From positions 608,050 to 672,049 of the forward strand of contig NZ_SMFT01000001.1 in NCBI RefSeq assembly GCF_004339025.1: DNA of 64,000 nucleotides, in the 5' to 3' direction. The first letter of the stretch is position 1. The number at the start of each line of letters is the position of its first letter. This document shows, piece by piece, positions 37,497 to 49,031 of the stretch. This DNA is from Volucribacter psittacicida. Its GTDB lineage: Bacteria; Pseudomonadota; Gammaproteobacteria; Enterobacterales; Pasteurellaceae. The notes under the pieces are model-generated. The model searched no databases and was not told the origin of the DNA. It saw only the letters and a program-made list of their open reading frames with translations. Position numbers and translations under genes: made by a program.

Positions 37497-39143
37497 TTAA
37501 CGCCACTGTTTAAATTGATTAATTAACCCATTGGTTGAACTATCGTGGCTGGTAATTTTTTGGTTATTTTCTAGCTCAGGGAGGATACGGTTAGCCAGTT
37601 GTTTACCTAGCTCTACGCCCCATTGGTCAAAGCTATAAATATTGAAGATTACGCCTTGAACAAAAATCTTATGTTCGTACATCGCAATTAACGCCCCTAA
37701 GGAAAATGGCGTAATTTTTTTCAATAAGATTGAGTTAGTTGGTTTATTGCCCTTAAAGACTTTAAACGGCACGATCTCTTTTACCTCTGCCAAGGGTTTA
37801 CCGGCATTGACAAATTCTTGTTCTACCTCTTGTTGGCTTTTACCAAAAGCGAGCGCTTCGGTTTGCGCAAAGAAATTGGATAATAATTTACTATGGTGAT
37901 CGCCAATCGGGTTATGACTTTGTGCTGGCGCAATAAAATCACAAGGAATTAAGGTTGTACCTTGATGAATAAGCTGATAGAACGCGTGTTGTCCGTTAGT
38001 ACCCGGTTCGCCCCAAATAATCGGCCCGGTTTGATAATCCACTTCTTTGCCATCACGTCCAACATATTTACCATTAGACTCCATATTGCCTTGTTGGAAA
38101 TAAGCGGCAAAACGGTGTAAATACTGATCATAAGGTAAAATGGCTTCCGTTTGTGCCCCTAAGAAATTGGTGTTCCATAAGCCCACTAAGGCTAATGTGG
38201 TTGGAATATTTTGTTCAATCGGGGTGTTGCGGAAATGTTTATCCATCGCATTCGCCCCTGATAGTAATTGTTCAAAATTCTCAAAGCCAATGGATAAGGC
38301 AATGGATAAGCCAATGGCTGACCATAAGGAATAACGTCCGCCTACCCAATCCCAGAATTCAAACATATTATCGGTATCAATACCAAACTTTTCTACTTCT
38401 TTGGCATTGGTTGAGAGAGCCGCAAAATGTTTAGCAATATGGGTTTCATCTTTAGCTGCATTTAATAGCCATTCTCTTGCCGTATGGGCATTGGTCATGG
38501 TTTCTTGAGTGGTAAAGGTTTTTGACGCTACCAAAATTAATGTGGTTTCTGGATTCACTTTTTTTAGGGTTTCAACAATATGCGTGCCGTCAACATTAGA
38601 CACAAAGTGCATATTGAGATGATTTTTGTAAGGGCGTAATGCTTCGGTAACCATATAAGGGCCTAAATCTGATCCGCCGATACCAATATTAATCACATCA
38701 GTAATGGCTTTGCCAGTATAACCTTTCCATTCGCCATCAATAATACGTTGGCAGAAAGATTTCATTTTCACCAATACAGCGTTCACATCTGGCATCACAT
38801 CTTTGCCGTCCACTATCACTGGCGAGTTATCACGATTACGCAAAGCGGTATGTAACACCGCACGATTTTCGGTACGATTGATTTTTTCGCCATTAAACAT
38901 CGCTTCAATGGCTTGTGGCAAAGCACATTCTTGCGCTAATTGGCGCAATAATTTTAGGGTATCTTGGTTGATCTTGTTTTTTGAAAAATCCACTAAAATT
39001 TCATCATTAAAATTTAATGAATATTGTTCAAAACGATCATTTTGCAAGGCAAAAAGTTGTTGAATTGTAACCGCACTTTGCTCGGCATTATGCTGTTCTA
39101 AGGCTTTCCAAGCGTTGGTTTGAGTAGGATTAATATTTTGCAT
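37497..39143 (-). CDS. pgi: glucose-6-phosphate isomerase
   Basis: A 548-residue glycolytic enzyme interconverting glucose 6-phosphate and fructose 6-phosphate. [12 protein letters not shown] (about 151-162), [31 protein letters not shown], and the C-terminal [13 protein letters not shown] are the family motifs. ATG 39143 has AAGGAAATGTT upstream. The dnaB-alr-pgi order matches H. influenzae. An uptake signal is near its 5' end (39069). Confidence 0.97.
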   Translation of the reverse strand: MQNINPTQTNAWKALEQHNAEQSAVTIQQLFALQNDRFEQYSLNFNDEILVDFSKNKINQDTLKLLRQLAQECALPQAIEAMFNGEKINRTENRAVLHTALRNRDNSPVIVDGKDVMPDVNAVLVKMKSFCQRIIDGEWKGYTGKAITDVINIGIGGSDLGPYMVTEALRPYKNHLNMHFVSNVDGTHIVETLKKVNPETTLILVASKTFTTQETMTNAHTAREWLLNAAKDETHIAKHFAALSTNAKEVEKFGIDTDNMFEFWDWVGGRYSLWSAIGLSIALSIGFENFEQLLSGANAMDKHFRNTPIEQNIPTTLALVGLWNTNFLGAQTEAILPYDQYLHRFAAYFQQGNMESNGKYVGRDGKEVDYQTGPIIWGEPGTNGQHAFYQLIHQGTTLIPCDFIAPAQSHNPIGDHHSKLLSNFFAQTEALAFGKSQQEVEQEFVNAGKPLAEVKEIVPFKVFKGNKPTNSILLKKITPFSLGALIAMYEHKIFVQGVIFNIYSFDQWGVELGKQLANRILPELENNQKITSHDSSTNGLINQFKQWR

Positions 39144-39163
39144 AACATTTCCTTTTATTAAAT

Positions 39164-40240
39164 TTAATCAATATATTCGGTGATAACCCGTGGGGTCAAT
39201 TTTGTAATTAATTCATAACTTAGTAAACCCGTTTGGCGGGCAATTTCTTCAATCGGTAATTCCTTACCCCATAAAATCACTTCATCGCCCACCTTGTCTT
39301 GACAGTGTTGCCCTAAGTCCACCGTAAGCATATCCATGGAAACACGTCCCACTATTGGTACTAAACGCCCATTTAAATAAACCGGTGTCCCCATTGGAAT
39401 ATTTCTTGGATAACCATCACCATAACCAATGGCAACCACGCCAATATGGGTATCTTGTGGGCTGATCCAGCTGCCACCATAGCCTACTGGCTCGCCTTTT
39501 TTATGGCTACGCACCGCAATTAATGAAGAGGTTAAGGTCATCACAGGCTTTAAGCCATATTGTTGTCCGTGAATATCATTAGGCGAAATGCCGTACATAA
39601 TAATCCCCGGTCTAATCCATTCCAAATGAGATTGTTGCCAAAATAAAATGCCCCCTGAAGCAGCGATACTTCGTTCTTGTTCTTTCCCTTGGGTTACCGA
39701 TAAAAAGCGGTCAAGTTGACGTTGAGTATAGTCGGATTGTAACTCGTCTGCTCGACTAAAATGGCTAATAAAGCCGATTTGAGGCAATACATTTTTGCAA
39801 TTTTTTAAGCGTTGATAAAAATGCTCTACTTGTTCCAAATGCACGCCTAAGCGGTGCATACCTGTATCAATTTTTAGCCAAACCTTAATGGGATTAGGTA
39901 ACGCACTTTGTTCTAAGGCTTGCATTTGCTCTTCGCAATGCACAATGGTTTGTAAATTATTGACCGCCAAAATGGCAAGATCTTTGGCAGAAAAGAAGCC
40001 TTCTAGCAACACAATGGGTTTAATAATGCCGTTGGAACGTAAAGCAAGGGCTTCTTCTAAGCGTGCTACGCCAAAACAATCCACTAAAGGCGCTAATGTT
40101 GAAGACACAAAAAACACACCATGCCCATAAGCATTGGCTTTGACCACCGCGATAATTTTGCTCTTTGGGGCTTTATGGCGGATAACTTGGATATTATGCT
40201 TTAAGGCTGAGGAACTAATTTTGGCTGTTGCTGGTTTCAT
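39164..40240 (-). CDS. alr: alanine racemase
   Basis: A 358-residue PLP enzyme making D-alanine for peptidoglycan. The cofactor lysine is in [11 protein letters not shown] (about 32-42) and the catalytic Tyr region is [21 protein letters not shown] is conserved in the C-terminal domain. It lies 8 bases after dnaB and 20 before pgi, so the three are probably one operon. Confidence 0.97.
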   Translation of the reverse strand: MKPATAKISSSALKHNIQVIRHKAPKSKIIAVVKANAYGHGVFFVSSTLAPLVDCFGVARLEEALALRSNGIIKPIVLLEGFFSAKDLAILAVNNLQTIVHCEEQMQALEQSALPNPIKVWLKIDTGMHRLGVHLEQVEHFYQRLKNCKNVLPQIGFISHFSRADELQSDYTQRQLDRFLSVTQGKEQERSIAASGGILFWQQSHLEWIRPGIIMYGISPNDIHGQQYGLKPVMTLTSSLIAVRSHKKGEPVGYGGSWISPQDTHIGVVAIGYGDGYPRNIPMGTPVYLNGRLVPIVGRVSMDMLTVDLGQHCQDKVGDEVILWGKELPIEEIARQTGLLSYELITKLTPRVITEYID

Positions 40241-40248
40241 AAAACTGT

Positions 40249-41640
40249 TTAATACTCATCACTATAAGCCTCGCCGGCATAATCGGTAAATTTAGAATAT
40301 TGCCCTAAAAAGGTTAAACGCACTTTACCAATAGGCCCATTCCGCTGTTTTCCGATAATAATTTCGGCGATACCTTTATTCTCTGAGGTTTCGTTATAAA
40401 CCTCATCACGATACACAAACATAATTAAATCCGCATCTTGCTCAATAGATCCTGACTCACGCAAGTCGGAATTTACTGGGCGTTTATCCTGTCGGTCATC
40501 TAAACGGCGGTTTAACTGTGCTAATGCCACTACGGGGATATTTAACTCTTTAGCTAAGGCTTTTAATGAACGAGAAATCTCGGCGATTTCTAAGGTTCGA
40601 TTATTGGAGAAGCCTGGGGCTCGCATTAATTGTAAATAATCCACCATAATCATACTTAAGCCACCATGATCACGATAAACCCGTCTTGCTCTTGAGCGTA
40701 ACTCCGTTGGGGTTAATCCTGGTGTATCATCAATATACATATTCGGCTTATTATTTAACATTTCTGCGGTACTGGCTAATCTTGCCCATTCTTCATCATC
40801 GGTAATACGTCCTGTACGGATTTTTGTTTGATCCACCCGAGAAAGGCTGGCGAGCATACGCATCATAATTTGTTCGGCTGGCATTTCTAAACTAAAAACT
40901 AAGACGGGTTTATCACTTAACATTGCCGCATTTTCACATAAATTCATGGCAAAAGTGGTTTTTCCCATAGAAGGGCGAGCAGCGACAATAATCAAATCGG
41001 AGGGTTGTAAACCTGCGGTTTTCCGATCTAAATCGCGAAAGCCTGTGCTTACCCCCGTTACCCCATCGTGATCTTTCATTTTGCCTAGCTTTTCCACTTT
41101 ATCAATGGTATCGGCTAAAATACCCAGAATATTTTGCGGCCCCTCATTCTTATTCGCTCGGCGTTCTGCAATAGCAAAAACATCACGCTCCGCTTTGTCT
41201 AAGACTTCGCGAATATCCTCGCCTTTATATTGATAACCACTTTTAGCAATACTATGTCCTGTGGCAATCAGCTCTCTTAAAACCGCTTTTTCTCGTACAA
41301 TTTCCGCATAAGCCACGATATTAGCAGCACTTGGGGTATTTTTAGATAGCTCCGCTAAATAAGCAAACCCCCCTATATCTTGCAAAATGCCCTGATCTTT
41401 TAACGCTTGTTCTAAAGTAATTAAATCAATAGGCTTTTGAGCACGCATTAAATTTTCCATTTGCTGAAAAATCGCGCGATGAGCATGATGATAAAAATCC
41501 TCTACCACAAGATGATCGGTAATATTATCCCATTCCTGATTAGCCAATAAAATACCGCCAAGTACCCCTTGCTCCGCTTCTAAGGAATGGGGCGAAATGG
41601 CCTCTTGTTCCATACTATTGGTTGTTTTTTGTTGTGCCAT
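40249..41640 (-). CDS. dnaB: replicative DNA helicase DnaB
   Basis: A 463-residue hexameric helicase of the replication fork. The N-terminal DnaB domain (about 15-120) has SLEAEQGVLGGIL. The RecA-like core has Walker A ARPSMGKTTFAMN (about 216-228), Walker B MIMVDYLQLM and SREIGSIEQDADL-type sequence (here LRESGSIEQDADLIMF). No intein or insertion. Its probable loader DciA is encoded at 62740-63048. Confidence 0.98.
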   Translation of the reverse strand: MAQQKTTNSMEQEAISPHSLEAEQGVLGGILLANQEWDNITDHLVVEDFYHHAHRAIFQQMENLMRAQKPIDLITLEQALKDQGILQDIGGFAYLAELSKNTPSAANIVAYAEIVREKAVLRELIATGHSIAKSGYQYKGEDIREVLDKAERDVFAIAERRANKNEGPQNILGILADTIDKVEKLGKMKDHDGVTGVSTGFRDLDRKTAGLQPSDLIIVAARPSMGKTTFAMNLCENAAMLSDKPVLVFSLEMPAEQIMMRMLASLSRVDQTKIRTGRITDDEEWARLASTAEMLNNKPNMYIDDTPGLTPTELRSRARRVYRDHGGLSMIMVDYLQLMRAPGFSNNRTLEIAEISRSLKALAKELNIPVVALAQLNRRLDDRQDKRPVNSDLRESGSIEQDADLIMFVYRDEVYNETSENKGIAEIIIGKQRNGPIGKVRLTFLGQYSKFTDYAGEAYSDEY

Positions 41641-41740
41641 AATAAATCGGTATGCTGGTTAAAATGAAAGGCTATATGATAACAAATTCAAGCGGGATTG
41701 AAATGTGAAAAGTGCGGTGGATTTTGAAAAAAATTTTATC

Positions 41741-41805
41741 CTCATTTCAATTTAAAATAAGACGAGGCGGTACGCCAAAGCACATGGCAAGGCTTACTAT
41801 ATGGA
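41741..41805. repeat. TATAG-family repeat, partial copy
   Basis: TTTCAATTTAAAATAAGACG, followed by AGGCGGTACGCC, matches one arm and centre of the complete copy at 29976 and leads into CTTACTATATGG. The outer TATAG is lost. An uptake signal lies 25 bases to the left. Confidence 0.55.
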
Positions 41806-41807
41806 TA

Positions 41808-41835
41808 AATAAGGGCATAATCCTATGCCCTTATT
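41808..41835 (-). terminator. terminator after aroG
   Basis: A 12-bp perfect stem AATAAGGGCATA / TATGCCCTTATT with a 4-base loop, 7 bases past the aroG stop. Confidence 0.7.
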
Positions 41836-41842
41836 ATCTTGC

Positions 41843-42937
41843 TTAACCTTTATGCTGACGACGAGCAACCACTGCCTCAGACAAGGCTTGTAAAACCTGT
41901 TCAGTATCTTCCCAACCGATACAAGCATCCGTAATACTCTGACCATAGGTTAGCTTATCCGCTTGCCCTTCAATTAAATCTTGGCGACCTTCTACTAAAT
42001 TACTTTCAATCATTACGCCGAAGATTTGGTTTGAACCTTGACGAATCTGTTCTACCACATCAGCACAAACCTCTAATTGTTTCTTAAATTGTTTATTGCT
42101 GTTTGCGTGGCTAAAATCCACCATAACATGAGGAATACGCCCTGATTTTTCAATATCAGCACAAACTGCACTCACATCTTCTTTACTGTAATTTGGGCCT
42201 TTATCGCCACCACGCAAAATAATATGGCAATCTTTATTTCCTTTGGTACTCACAATAGCGGAATGCCCGAATTTGGTCACCGATAAGAAATGATGTGGTG
42301 ATTCAGCTGATCCCATTGCATCAAGGGCAATACGCACCCCACCATTTGTACCATTTTTAAAACCTACGGCACAAGATAAACCAGAAGCTAATTCACGATG
42401 CACCTGTGATTCTGTGGTTCTTGCACCAATCGCTCCCCAGCTCATAAAATCTGCCACATATTGTGGCGTAATCATATCCAAAAACTCTCCTGCGGTAGGC
42501 ACAGTTAATTCATTAATATCCAACAATAATTTGCGTGCCATACGCAATCCATCGTTTAACGCATAGCTACCGTCTAAATGAGGATCATTAATTAATCCTT
42601 TCCAACCCACAGTTGTACGAGGCTTTTCAAAATAAACACGCATCACAATTTGTAAATTATCGGCATACTTTTCACGCATTTTTAATAAACGTTGTGCATA
42701 ATCCAACGCTGCTTTAGGATCATGAATAGAACAAGGCCCAATCACCACCAATAAACGATCATCTTTACGATGAATAATGTCGTGGATTTCTTTACGAGCT
42801 TCTTTTACCGTATTGGCGGCTACTTTTGTAGCAGGATAACGCTCAATTAATGCCACAGGTGGTAAAACTTGATCAACACGTTCAATGCGTGTGTCATCAT
42901 TTTCAATTAAAATATCATTATTATGCTTGTCGGTCAT
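41843..42937 (-). CDS. aroG: DAHP synthase, AroG type
   Basis: A 364-residue enzyme that joins phosphoenolpyruvate and erythrose 4-phosphate in the first step of aromatic amino acid synthesis. ATG 42937 (MTDKHNNDILI) has GAGGCG upstream; the ATG at 42949 would include that binding site. VVIGPCSIHDPKAALDYAQR, GWKGLINDPHLDGS and GARTTESQVHRELASGLS are family motifs. Length and sequence fit the class I AroF/G/H group; which amino acid inhibits it cannot be read here. A TrpR-like operator lies 61 bases upstream. Confidence 0.93.
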   Translation of the reverse strand: MTDKHNNDILIENDDTRIERVDQVLPPVALIERYPATKVAANTVKEARKEIHDIIHRKDDRLLVVIGPCSIHDPKAALDYAQRLLKMREKYADNLQIVMRVYFEKPRTTVGWKGLINDPHLDGSYALNDGLRMARKLLLDINELTVPTAGEFLDMITPQYVADFMSWGAIGARTTESQVHRELASGLSCAVGFKNGTNGGVRIALDAMGSAESPHHFLSVTKFGHSAIVSTKGNKDCHIILRGGDKGPNYSKEDVSAVCADIEKSGRIPHVMVDFSHANSNKQFKKQLEVCADVVEQIRQGSNQIFGVMIESNLVEGRQDLIEGQADKLTYGQSITDACIGWEDTEQVLQALSEAVVARRQHKG

Positions 42938-42997
42938 ACTACGCCTCATTTTTGTTATGCTATGATAAAAATTTGTTCTAATCTAACACTTATTACT

Positions 42998-43015
42998 GTA
43001 CTAGTAAACTAGTTT
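42998..43015 (-). promoter_or_regulatory. TrpR-like operator upstream of aroG
   Basis: GTACTAGTAAACTAGTTT matches the E. coli Trp repressor operator GTACTAGTTAACTAGTAC at 15 of 18 bases, including both ACTAG half-sites at the right spacing. It would place aroG under tryptophan control. Confidence 0.65.
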
Positions 43016-43036
43016 AAGTTTAAATTTTGCTTTTTG

Positions 43037-44290
43037 TTAATGACTGCTTAATACTTGAGCAGGCTGTAACTTCGCCGCTCGATTAGCTGGGTAAATACTG
43101 GCAAGTAAACTCAAAATCAAAGCGGCACTAAAAACAAATACCACATCTTGCCAATGTAATTCACTAGGTAAAAAGTCCACAAAATAAATGCCATCGGATA
43201 ACAATTTATGCCCTAATAAAAATTCAATGCCTTTAATCAGCTCGGTTAAATTCAAGGATAAACAAATCCCCAATACAATACCAATAAAACAGCCTTTCAT
43301 ACCCGCTTGTAAACCATACCAAATAAAAATGCGTTTTATAAAACCATTATTCGCCCCTAAGGTTCGCATAATGGCAATATCTGATTGCTTATCTTTGACC
43401 GCCATAATTAAGGTTGACACAATATTAAAACAGGCAACCCCTACCACAAGCACCATAGCAATATACATCACCATACGAATTAAGCGTATATCACGATACA
43501 TATAACCAAATTTGCTGATCCAAGTTTGTGCGGTTAAGGCTTGTGGATAATGGGCTAATAGCGAATAATCGAATTGTTGGACAGCAAAGGGTTGCTTCAC
43601 CGCAAATTCTACTCCGCTGGCTTGATCAGGCTGATAGCCCAACAATTTTTGTGCCTGTGCCATAGGCATTAACGCATAGCTATGATCTAATTGCCCATCT
43701 AAGCGTAAAATGCCTGACACTTGAATACGTTCTCTTAATGGTTGGCTTAGTTGTGTACCGCCATTTTGTTGGGAAATCAGTAAACTTACCCAATCGCCTA
43801 CCTTTACCCCTAACTCCTGTGCAATGCCATAACCTAAAATAAGCCCACTATTGGCATTAAAATGTTGCCAGGCGTTATCAAGTACAAAATGCCCCAAGGC
43901 GCTCACTTGATCGAGCTGTTGTTTATCCACGCCTTTAACTTGCACCACCTTAAGTTTAGTGCCATTTTCTACCAAAGCCGTAAACCCTACAAAGGGAGAT
44001 ACACCTTTAATCTGTGGCGATTGTTGCAATAATTCCACTAAATTTTGATAATGATACAAACGATCATTCTCTCTCTCAGCCTGATAAGGCAAAATTTCCA
44101 CATGGGGAACAACGGCTAAAATACGCTGATTTAGCTCCCGTTCAAAGCCATTCATTGCACTTAGACCTAAAATTAACACAGCGACCCCAAGGGCAATGCC
44201 TATGGTAGAAAATGCCGAAATTAAGGAGACCAAACGATTTTTTTGTCGCCCTCGCTGATAACGCCAACTAATAAAAAATGCTGTATTCAT
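43037..44290 (-). CDS. lolE: lipoprotein-releasing ABC transporter permease LolE
   Basis: A 417-residue inner-membrane protein with one N-terminal span (about 22-45, STIGIALGVAVLILGLSAMN), a large periplasmic domain, and three C-terminal spans with the FtsX-like fold. With LolC and LolD it moves outer-membrane lipoproteins onto LolA. FISWRYQRGRQKNRLVSLIS and SAMNGFERELNQRIL are typical of LolE. ATG 44290 has AGGAAAAATTTT upstream. It is the last gene of lolC-lolD-lolE. Confidence 0.92.
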   Translation of the reverse strand: MNTAFFISWRYQRGRQKNRLVSLISAFSTIGIALGVAVLILGLSAMNGFERELNQRILAVVPHVEILPYQAERENDRLYHYQNLVELLQQSPQIKGVSPFVGFTALVENGTKLKVVQVKGVDKQQLDQVSALGHFVLDNAWQHFNANSGLILGYGIAQELGVKVGDWVSLLISQQNGGTQLSQPLRERIQVSGILRLDGQLDHSYALMPMAQAQKLLGYQPDQASGVEFAVKQPFAVQQFDYSLLAHYPQALTAQTWISKFGYMYRDIRLIRMVMYIAMVLVVGVACFNIVSTLIMAVKDKQSDIAIMRTLGANNGFIKRIFIWYGLQAGMKGCFIGIVLGICLSLNLTELIKGIEFLLGHKLLSDGIYFVDFLPSELHWQDVVFVFSAALILSLLASIYPANRAAKLQPAQVLSSH

Positions 44291-44320
44291 AAAATTTTTC
44301 CTATTAAAAATTTTCCTATT

Positions 44321-45037
44321 TTATACCGCACTTTCAGGCTGTAACACACCATCTTGCATCACCAAACGGCGATTTAATTTTTGTGCCAACTGCAAATCAT
44401 GAGTAACCAATAAAAAACCAATATTTTGTTGTTGGTTAAGCTCTTGAATTAATTCAAAAATGCTTTCCGTTGTCGCCCGATCAAGATTACCAGTAGGTTC
44501 ATCAGCTAACACTAAAGCGGGATTATTGACCAAAGCCCGAGCAATGGCAACCCGTTGACGTTCGCCACCTGATAACGCCGCAGGACGATGATCCATACGA
44601 TGTTTTAACCCCACCGAAATCAGCATCTGTTCCGCCCGTTGCGCCGCTTCTGTTTTATTCATTTTGCCAATAAATAATGGCATCATCACATTTTCTAAGG
44701 CACTGAAGTCCGCCATAAGATGATGAAATTGATAAACAAAGCCTAAATATTGATTGCGTAATTTGGCTAACTGGCTTTCGGACAATGCTGATAACGGTTG
44801 TCCATTAATCGCCACCTCCCCTACACTAGGCTTATCCAATCCCCCTAATAAATGCAATAAAGTAGACTTTCCTGAGCCAGAACTGCCCACAATCGCCACA
44901 AGCTCGCCCGCTTGCATAGAGAAACTCACATTTTTTAACACTTGCGTTTGTTTGTCGCCTTCAAGATAAGACTTTGACAACTGCTGGCAAGTTAAAAGTG
45001 CGGTGGATTTTTCATTTATTTTTATCGCATTATTCAT
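44321..45037 (-). CDS. lolD: lipoprotein-releasing ABC transporter ATPase LolD
   Basis: A 238-residue ABC ATPase. Walker A is [20 protein letters not shown], signature [15 protein letters not shown], Walker [14 protein letters not shown] start at ATG 45037 ([16 protein letters not shown]); the frame reaches 45061, deeper into lolC. The STAL in the start region is encoded by an uptake signal (near 44997), so its first 12 residues may be species-specific. It overlaps lolC by 8 bases. Confidence 0.94.
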   Translation of the reverse strand: MNNAIKINEKSTALLTCQQLSKSYLEGDKQTQVLKNVSFSMQAGELVAIVGSSGSGKSTLLHLLGGLDKPSVGEVAINGQPLSALSESQLAKLRNQYLGFVYQFHHLMADFSALENVMMPLFIGKMNKTEAAQRAEQMLISVGLKHRMDHRPAALSGGERQRVAIARALVNNPALVLADEPTGNLDRATTESIFELIQELNQQQNIGFLLVTHDLQLAQKLNRRLVMQDGVLQPESAV

Positions 45038-46211
45038 AACGTAACGCCTCTGCGGGTTCAATTTTTGATGCTCGATAAGCTGGATAAAGGGTAGATAAAA
45101 GCGAAAGCAACAGAGAAAAGAAAAAGATCGCTATAATCTGTTGATAATGAAGTAAAGTTGGCAGATGAATCACCTCTTGATGAAACCATTGCAAAATATC
45201 CGCTAAAGAAAGGCTAACCACAACGCCCAATAGGGTGCCGATCAAGCTCCCTACTAAGCCAACAAAAAATCCTTGATAAATGAAAATATGGCGTATTTGT
45301 GCTTTCGTCATACCTTGTGTTTGTAAAATCGCAATTTCGCCTTGTTTATCCATAACCATTAAACTTAACGAGGTAACAATATTAGACACTGCCACAATAA
45401 TAATCAAACTAATCAATAAGCCCATCATATTTTTTTCCATGCGTACCGCTTGGAAAAATTCGCCTTTTTGCGAACGCCAATCGCTAATATGCCAATCTGA
45501 CTTTAACACATCTGGCAATTTCACAATATCAAAAGGATCGGATAAAAAAAGGCGATACCCTTGAAATTGCTCCGCCGAAAGGCGCATTAAACGTCCAATA
45601 TCCGCTAAATTGGTAAACACTTGATAAGTTGAGGCATCCGCATTGGAATAATAAATTTGGCTCACTGTAAACAGGCGTTGAGTAGGCACACGCCCTAAAG
45701 GGGTATATTGGCTATTTTCCGTCAACATTACCCGCACTTTATCCCCTATGTTTAGCTGTAGTTGCTCCGCTAATCTTGAACCAATGATGATATTAAATTG
45801 TCCAGCAGGTAACCAATTTTCAAACTCTTGAGCGGGAAAATTCGCCAATATAGGATCATCACTCAATGCTCGAATACCAATGACAACGCCCGCACTGACA
45901 CTATGATGACTTTGTAAAATCGCATTGGTACTATTTATTGGAATGGCTTTTTGTACCCACGAAGGGAAATGCGGAGGGACAGACTGAGCATTTAATTCCC
46001 CTTGTTGTGGGGTAATTATCCCATGAGGAATAGTCGATAAAACCTGTTGTTTTTGCTGGCGTTCTAACCCATTCATAATGGATAACACAATAATTAATGC
46101 CATCACGCCTAATATAATCCCAATACTGGCAAGATAGGTCACTAATCGCCCAAAACGTTCGGCACTTTTTGCTCGCCAATAACGTAAAGCAATAAACAAA
46201 GAAATATTCAA
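45030..46211 (-). CDS. lolC: lipoprotein-releasing ABC transporter permease LolC
   Basis: A 393-residue inner-membrane permease, partner of LolE. I choose TTG 46211, which gives [20 protein letters not shown], the usual LolC start, with AGGAACATTAGG upstream; the longer frame to 46232 also needs [23 protein letters not shown] near residue 50 and the three C-terminal spans match the family. First gene of the lol operon. Confidence 0.92.
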   Translation of the reverse strand: MNISLFIALRYWRAKSAERFGRLVTYLASIGIILGVMALIIVLSIMNGLERQQKQQVLSTIPHGIITPQQGELNAQSVPPHFPSWVQKAIPINSTNAILQSHHSVSAGVVIGIRALSDDPILANFPAQEFENWLPAGQFNIIIGSRLAEQLQLNIGDKVRVMLTENSQYTPLGRVPTQRLFTVSQIYYSNADASTYQVFTNLADIGRLMRLSAEQFQGYRLFLSDPFDIVKLPDVLKSDWHISDWRSQKGEFFQAVRMEKNMMGLLISLIIIVAVSNIVTSLSLMVMDKQGEIAILQTQGMTKAQIRHIFIYQGFFVGLVGSLIGTLLGVVVSLSLADILQWFHQEVIHLPTLLHYQQIIAIFFFSLLLSLLSTLYPAYRASKIEPAEALRYE

Positions 46212-46248
46212 CCTAATGTTCCTATGCAACAAAGAATAACAAAAAACA

Positions 46249-46284
46249 CTTTGATAACAGCCCTTATTCAGCTGTTATCAAAGA
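46249..46284 (-). terminator. terminator of the prfA to dehydrogenase operon
   Basis: A 13-bp perfect stem CTTTGATAACAGC / GCTGTTATCAAAG with a 9-base loop. On the minus strand it is followed by TGTTTTTTGTT. Confidence 0.85.
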
Positions 46285-46290
46285 TTAACC

Positions 46291-46360
46291 TGTCGCCGTT
46301 TCCAATTTAAAATAAGACAAGACTTACCAATGCAGTATTATTTTAAAGTATGCGACTATT
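46291..46360. repeat. TATAG-family inverted repeat element overlapping a gene end
   Basis: The left arm is TCGCCGTTTCCAATTTAAAA and the right arm the complement of AATAGTCGCATACTTTAAAA. The CTA at 46356-46358 inside the right end is the stop codon (TAG) of the dehydrogenase gene. Confidence 0.65.
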
Positions 46361-47297
46361 TACCTGTAGCAACAAATTCCTCAATATTTTCACTGACTTT
46401 CTTTACTAAGGTGGTTACCGCAGAATCACTTGCCCAAGCAATATGTGGTGTAATCAGTAAATTTGGCATGGTTTTTGCCGCTTGAAGTAATGGATTATCT
46501 TTTTCTGGCGGTTCTTTGATCATCACATCAATCGCTGCCCCAGCTAATTGCCCTGATTTCAAAGCCGCTAACAAGGCTTGCTCGTCCACTAATGGCCCAC
46601 GCCCAGTATTAATCAATAATGCCCCTTTCTTACACAAGGCTAAGGTATCTTGATTAATCAAATTTTTTGTACTTTCCGTTAATGGACAATGTAAACTGAG
46701 AATATCCGCTTGTTTGAAAACCTCTTCAAAAGGGGTATAACCCTCTCGGCATTGTTCCGCTCCTTGATGTTCGGCATATAATACTTGCATACCCAATGCT
46801 TGAGCTAAACGTCCCACTTCTTGCCCTAAACATCCTTTACCAAAAATCCCTAAAGTCGAACCACGAACATCGGTAATAGGATAATCAAAATAACAGAATT
46901 GTTTACTTTCTGCCCATTTATCCGTTAATTGATCCTTAATCCAACCCACTAAACTATGTTTTAAGGCAAAAATCATCGCTAAAACATGTTCAGGAACCGT
47001 AACATTAGAATACCCCGCCACATTTTTTACACAAATGCCTAAGGCTTTAGCCACTTCAAGATCCACATTATTTGTGCCTGTGGCAGTAATGGCGATTAAT
47101 TTTAATTGTGGTAATTGTTGCATTAACTCACGAGAAAAAACCACTTTGCTGGTAATCGCTATCTCTGCCCCTTGCAAACGTTCTAACACTTGCTCCGCGG
47201 AAGTATGATCATATTCAATCCATTCATGCTCAAATTTCGGTCGAGGAATATCAATATGTGCGGGAATTGCTGTACGATCTAAAAAGACAATTTTCAT
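46356..47297 (-). CDS. D-2-hydroxyacid dehydrogenase
   Basis: A 313-residue NAD(P)-dependent dehydrogenase of the D-isomer family, like glycerate or lactate dehydrogenases. The nucleotide motif is LGIFGKGCLGQEVGR (about 147-161). The catalytic Arg lies in INTGRGPLVDEQALL and the catalytic His in LLITPHIAWAS. The substrate cannot be told; glycerate dehydrogenase (HprA-like) is one option. It follows kdsA after 37 bases. Its last codons and stop lie inside a repeat element. Confidence 0.88.
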   Translation of the reverse strand: MKIVFLDRTAIPAHIDIPRPKFEHEWIEYDHTSAEQVLERLQGAEIAITSKVVFSRELMQQLPQLKLIAITATGTNNVDLEVAKALGICVKNVAGYSNVTVPEHVLAMIFALKHSLVGWIKDQLTDKWAESKQFCYFDYPITDVRGSTLGIFGKGCLGQEVGRLAQALGMQVLYAEHQGAEQCREGYTPFEEVFKQADILSLHCPLTESTKNLINQDTLALCKKGALLINTGRGPLVDEQALLAALKSGQLAGAAIDVMIKEPPEKDNPLLQAAKTMPNLLITPHIAWASDSAVTTLVKKVSENIEEFVATGK

Positions 47298-47334
47298 AGG
47301 CTCTCCTTAGTGGGTTGTTTACTTAATGTTCTAA

Positions 47335-48195
<861 letters not shown>

Positions 48196-48207
48196 TTATT
48201 CCTTACT

Positions 48208-49005
48208 TTAATGAAGTACATCATTATGTTGTTTTAATTCTGCTAATTGCGCCACTAATAAAACCGCCGTAGGATCATCAGGACATTTCTCCACAAAATA
48301 ATCTAAATCGGCGATAGCCGCATCAATACATTGCATATTGGCTAACACTAATCCTCGATCACGAATTTCATAAGGATCATCAGGATGCCAAAGTAATAAA
48401 TGTTCAATAACCTGCAAAGCCGAGAAATTTCGCCCTTCACGAATTAAGGCGTGTTTCGCCACTTGGTAAACACGATGATCAATTTCTGCCTCAGAACTTA
48501 TGGATAAATCTTCTTCCCTTAACTGATGCCCAAATCCCAAATAGCCTTCAAATAAAGTAGCGAGCATTGATCGTGAAATAAATTTTCCGTCCCAAGGATC
48601 AATAAACAAGGTTTCCTCCTCAAGATCAACCCTTAGCACTAATTGGGTAGGGAAATTAATAGGATAAATAGGCAGTTGTAGGGAAGCCGCCAAATACAGT
48701 ACAATCGCCCCCAAACTGACAGGCATACCCTGTTTACGCTCAAAAACCTTAGCTAAATAGAGATTATCCACATAAAAATACTGATCGGGATCGCAATGAA
48801 ATCCCCATTCTTGATAAACTAACCTCAATAAATGTTCCACTTTCTGTTTAGAGCTTAATTCTTCTCCAATCTGCTTGCGTGCTTTACGAACTAAGCCCCC
48901 CATAGAGGATCGAATATGAGATAACAATTCTCCCTCATCGTCGCAAGTAATTAAATAAAAACTCACTAAGGTATCAAACAATGCTTTTTGATTATATTTC
49001 TTCAT
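48208..49005 (-). CDS. SirB1 family protein
   Basis: A 265-residue protein with an N-terminal transglutaminase-like SirB1 fold (about 30-190: VDNLYLAKVFERKQGMPVSL, LVLRVDLEEETLFIDPWDG) and a C-terminal tetratricopeptide-like part (about 190-260). Its function is unknown, though it is a constant neighbour of prmC and kdsA. ATG 49005 or GTG 49011 may be the start; neither has a good binding site. Confidence 0.88.
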   Translation of the reverse strand: MKKYNQKALFDTLVSFYLITCDDEGELLSHIRSSMGGLVRKARKQIGEELSSKQKVEHLLRLVYQEWGFHCDPDQYFYVDNLYLAKVFERKQGMPVSLGAIVLYLAASLQLPIYPINFPTQLVLRVDLEEETLFIDPWDGKFISRSMLATLFEGYLGFGHQLREEDLSISSEAEIDHRVYQVAKHALIREGRNFSALQVIEHLLLWHPDDPYEIRDRGLVLANMQCIDAAIADLDYFVEKCPDDPTAVLLVAQLAELKQHNDVLH

Positions 49006-49031
49006 ATTCACTGTATTTATTCAATTTCTTA

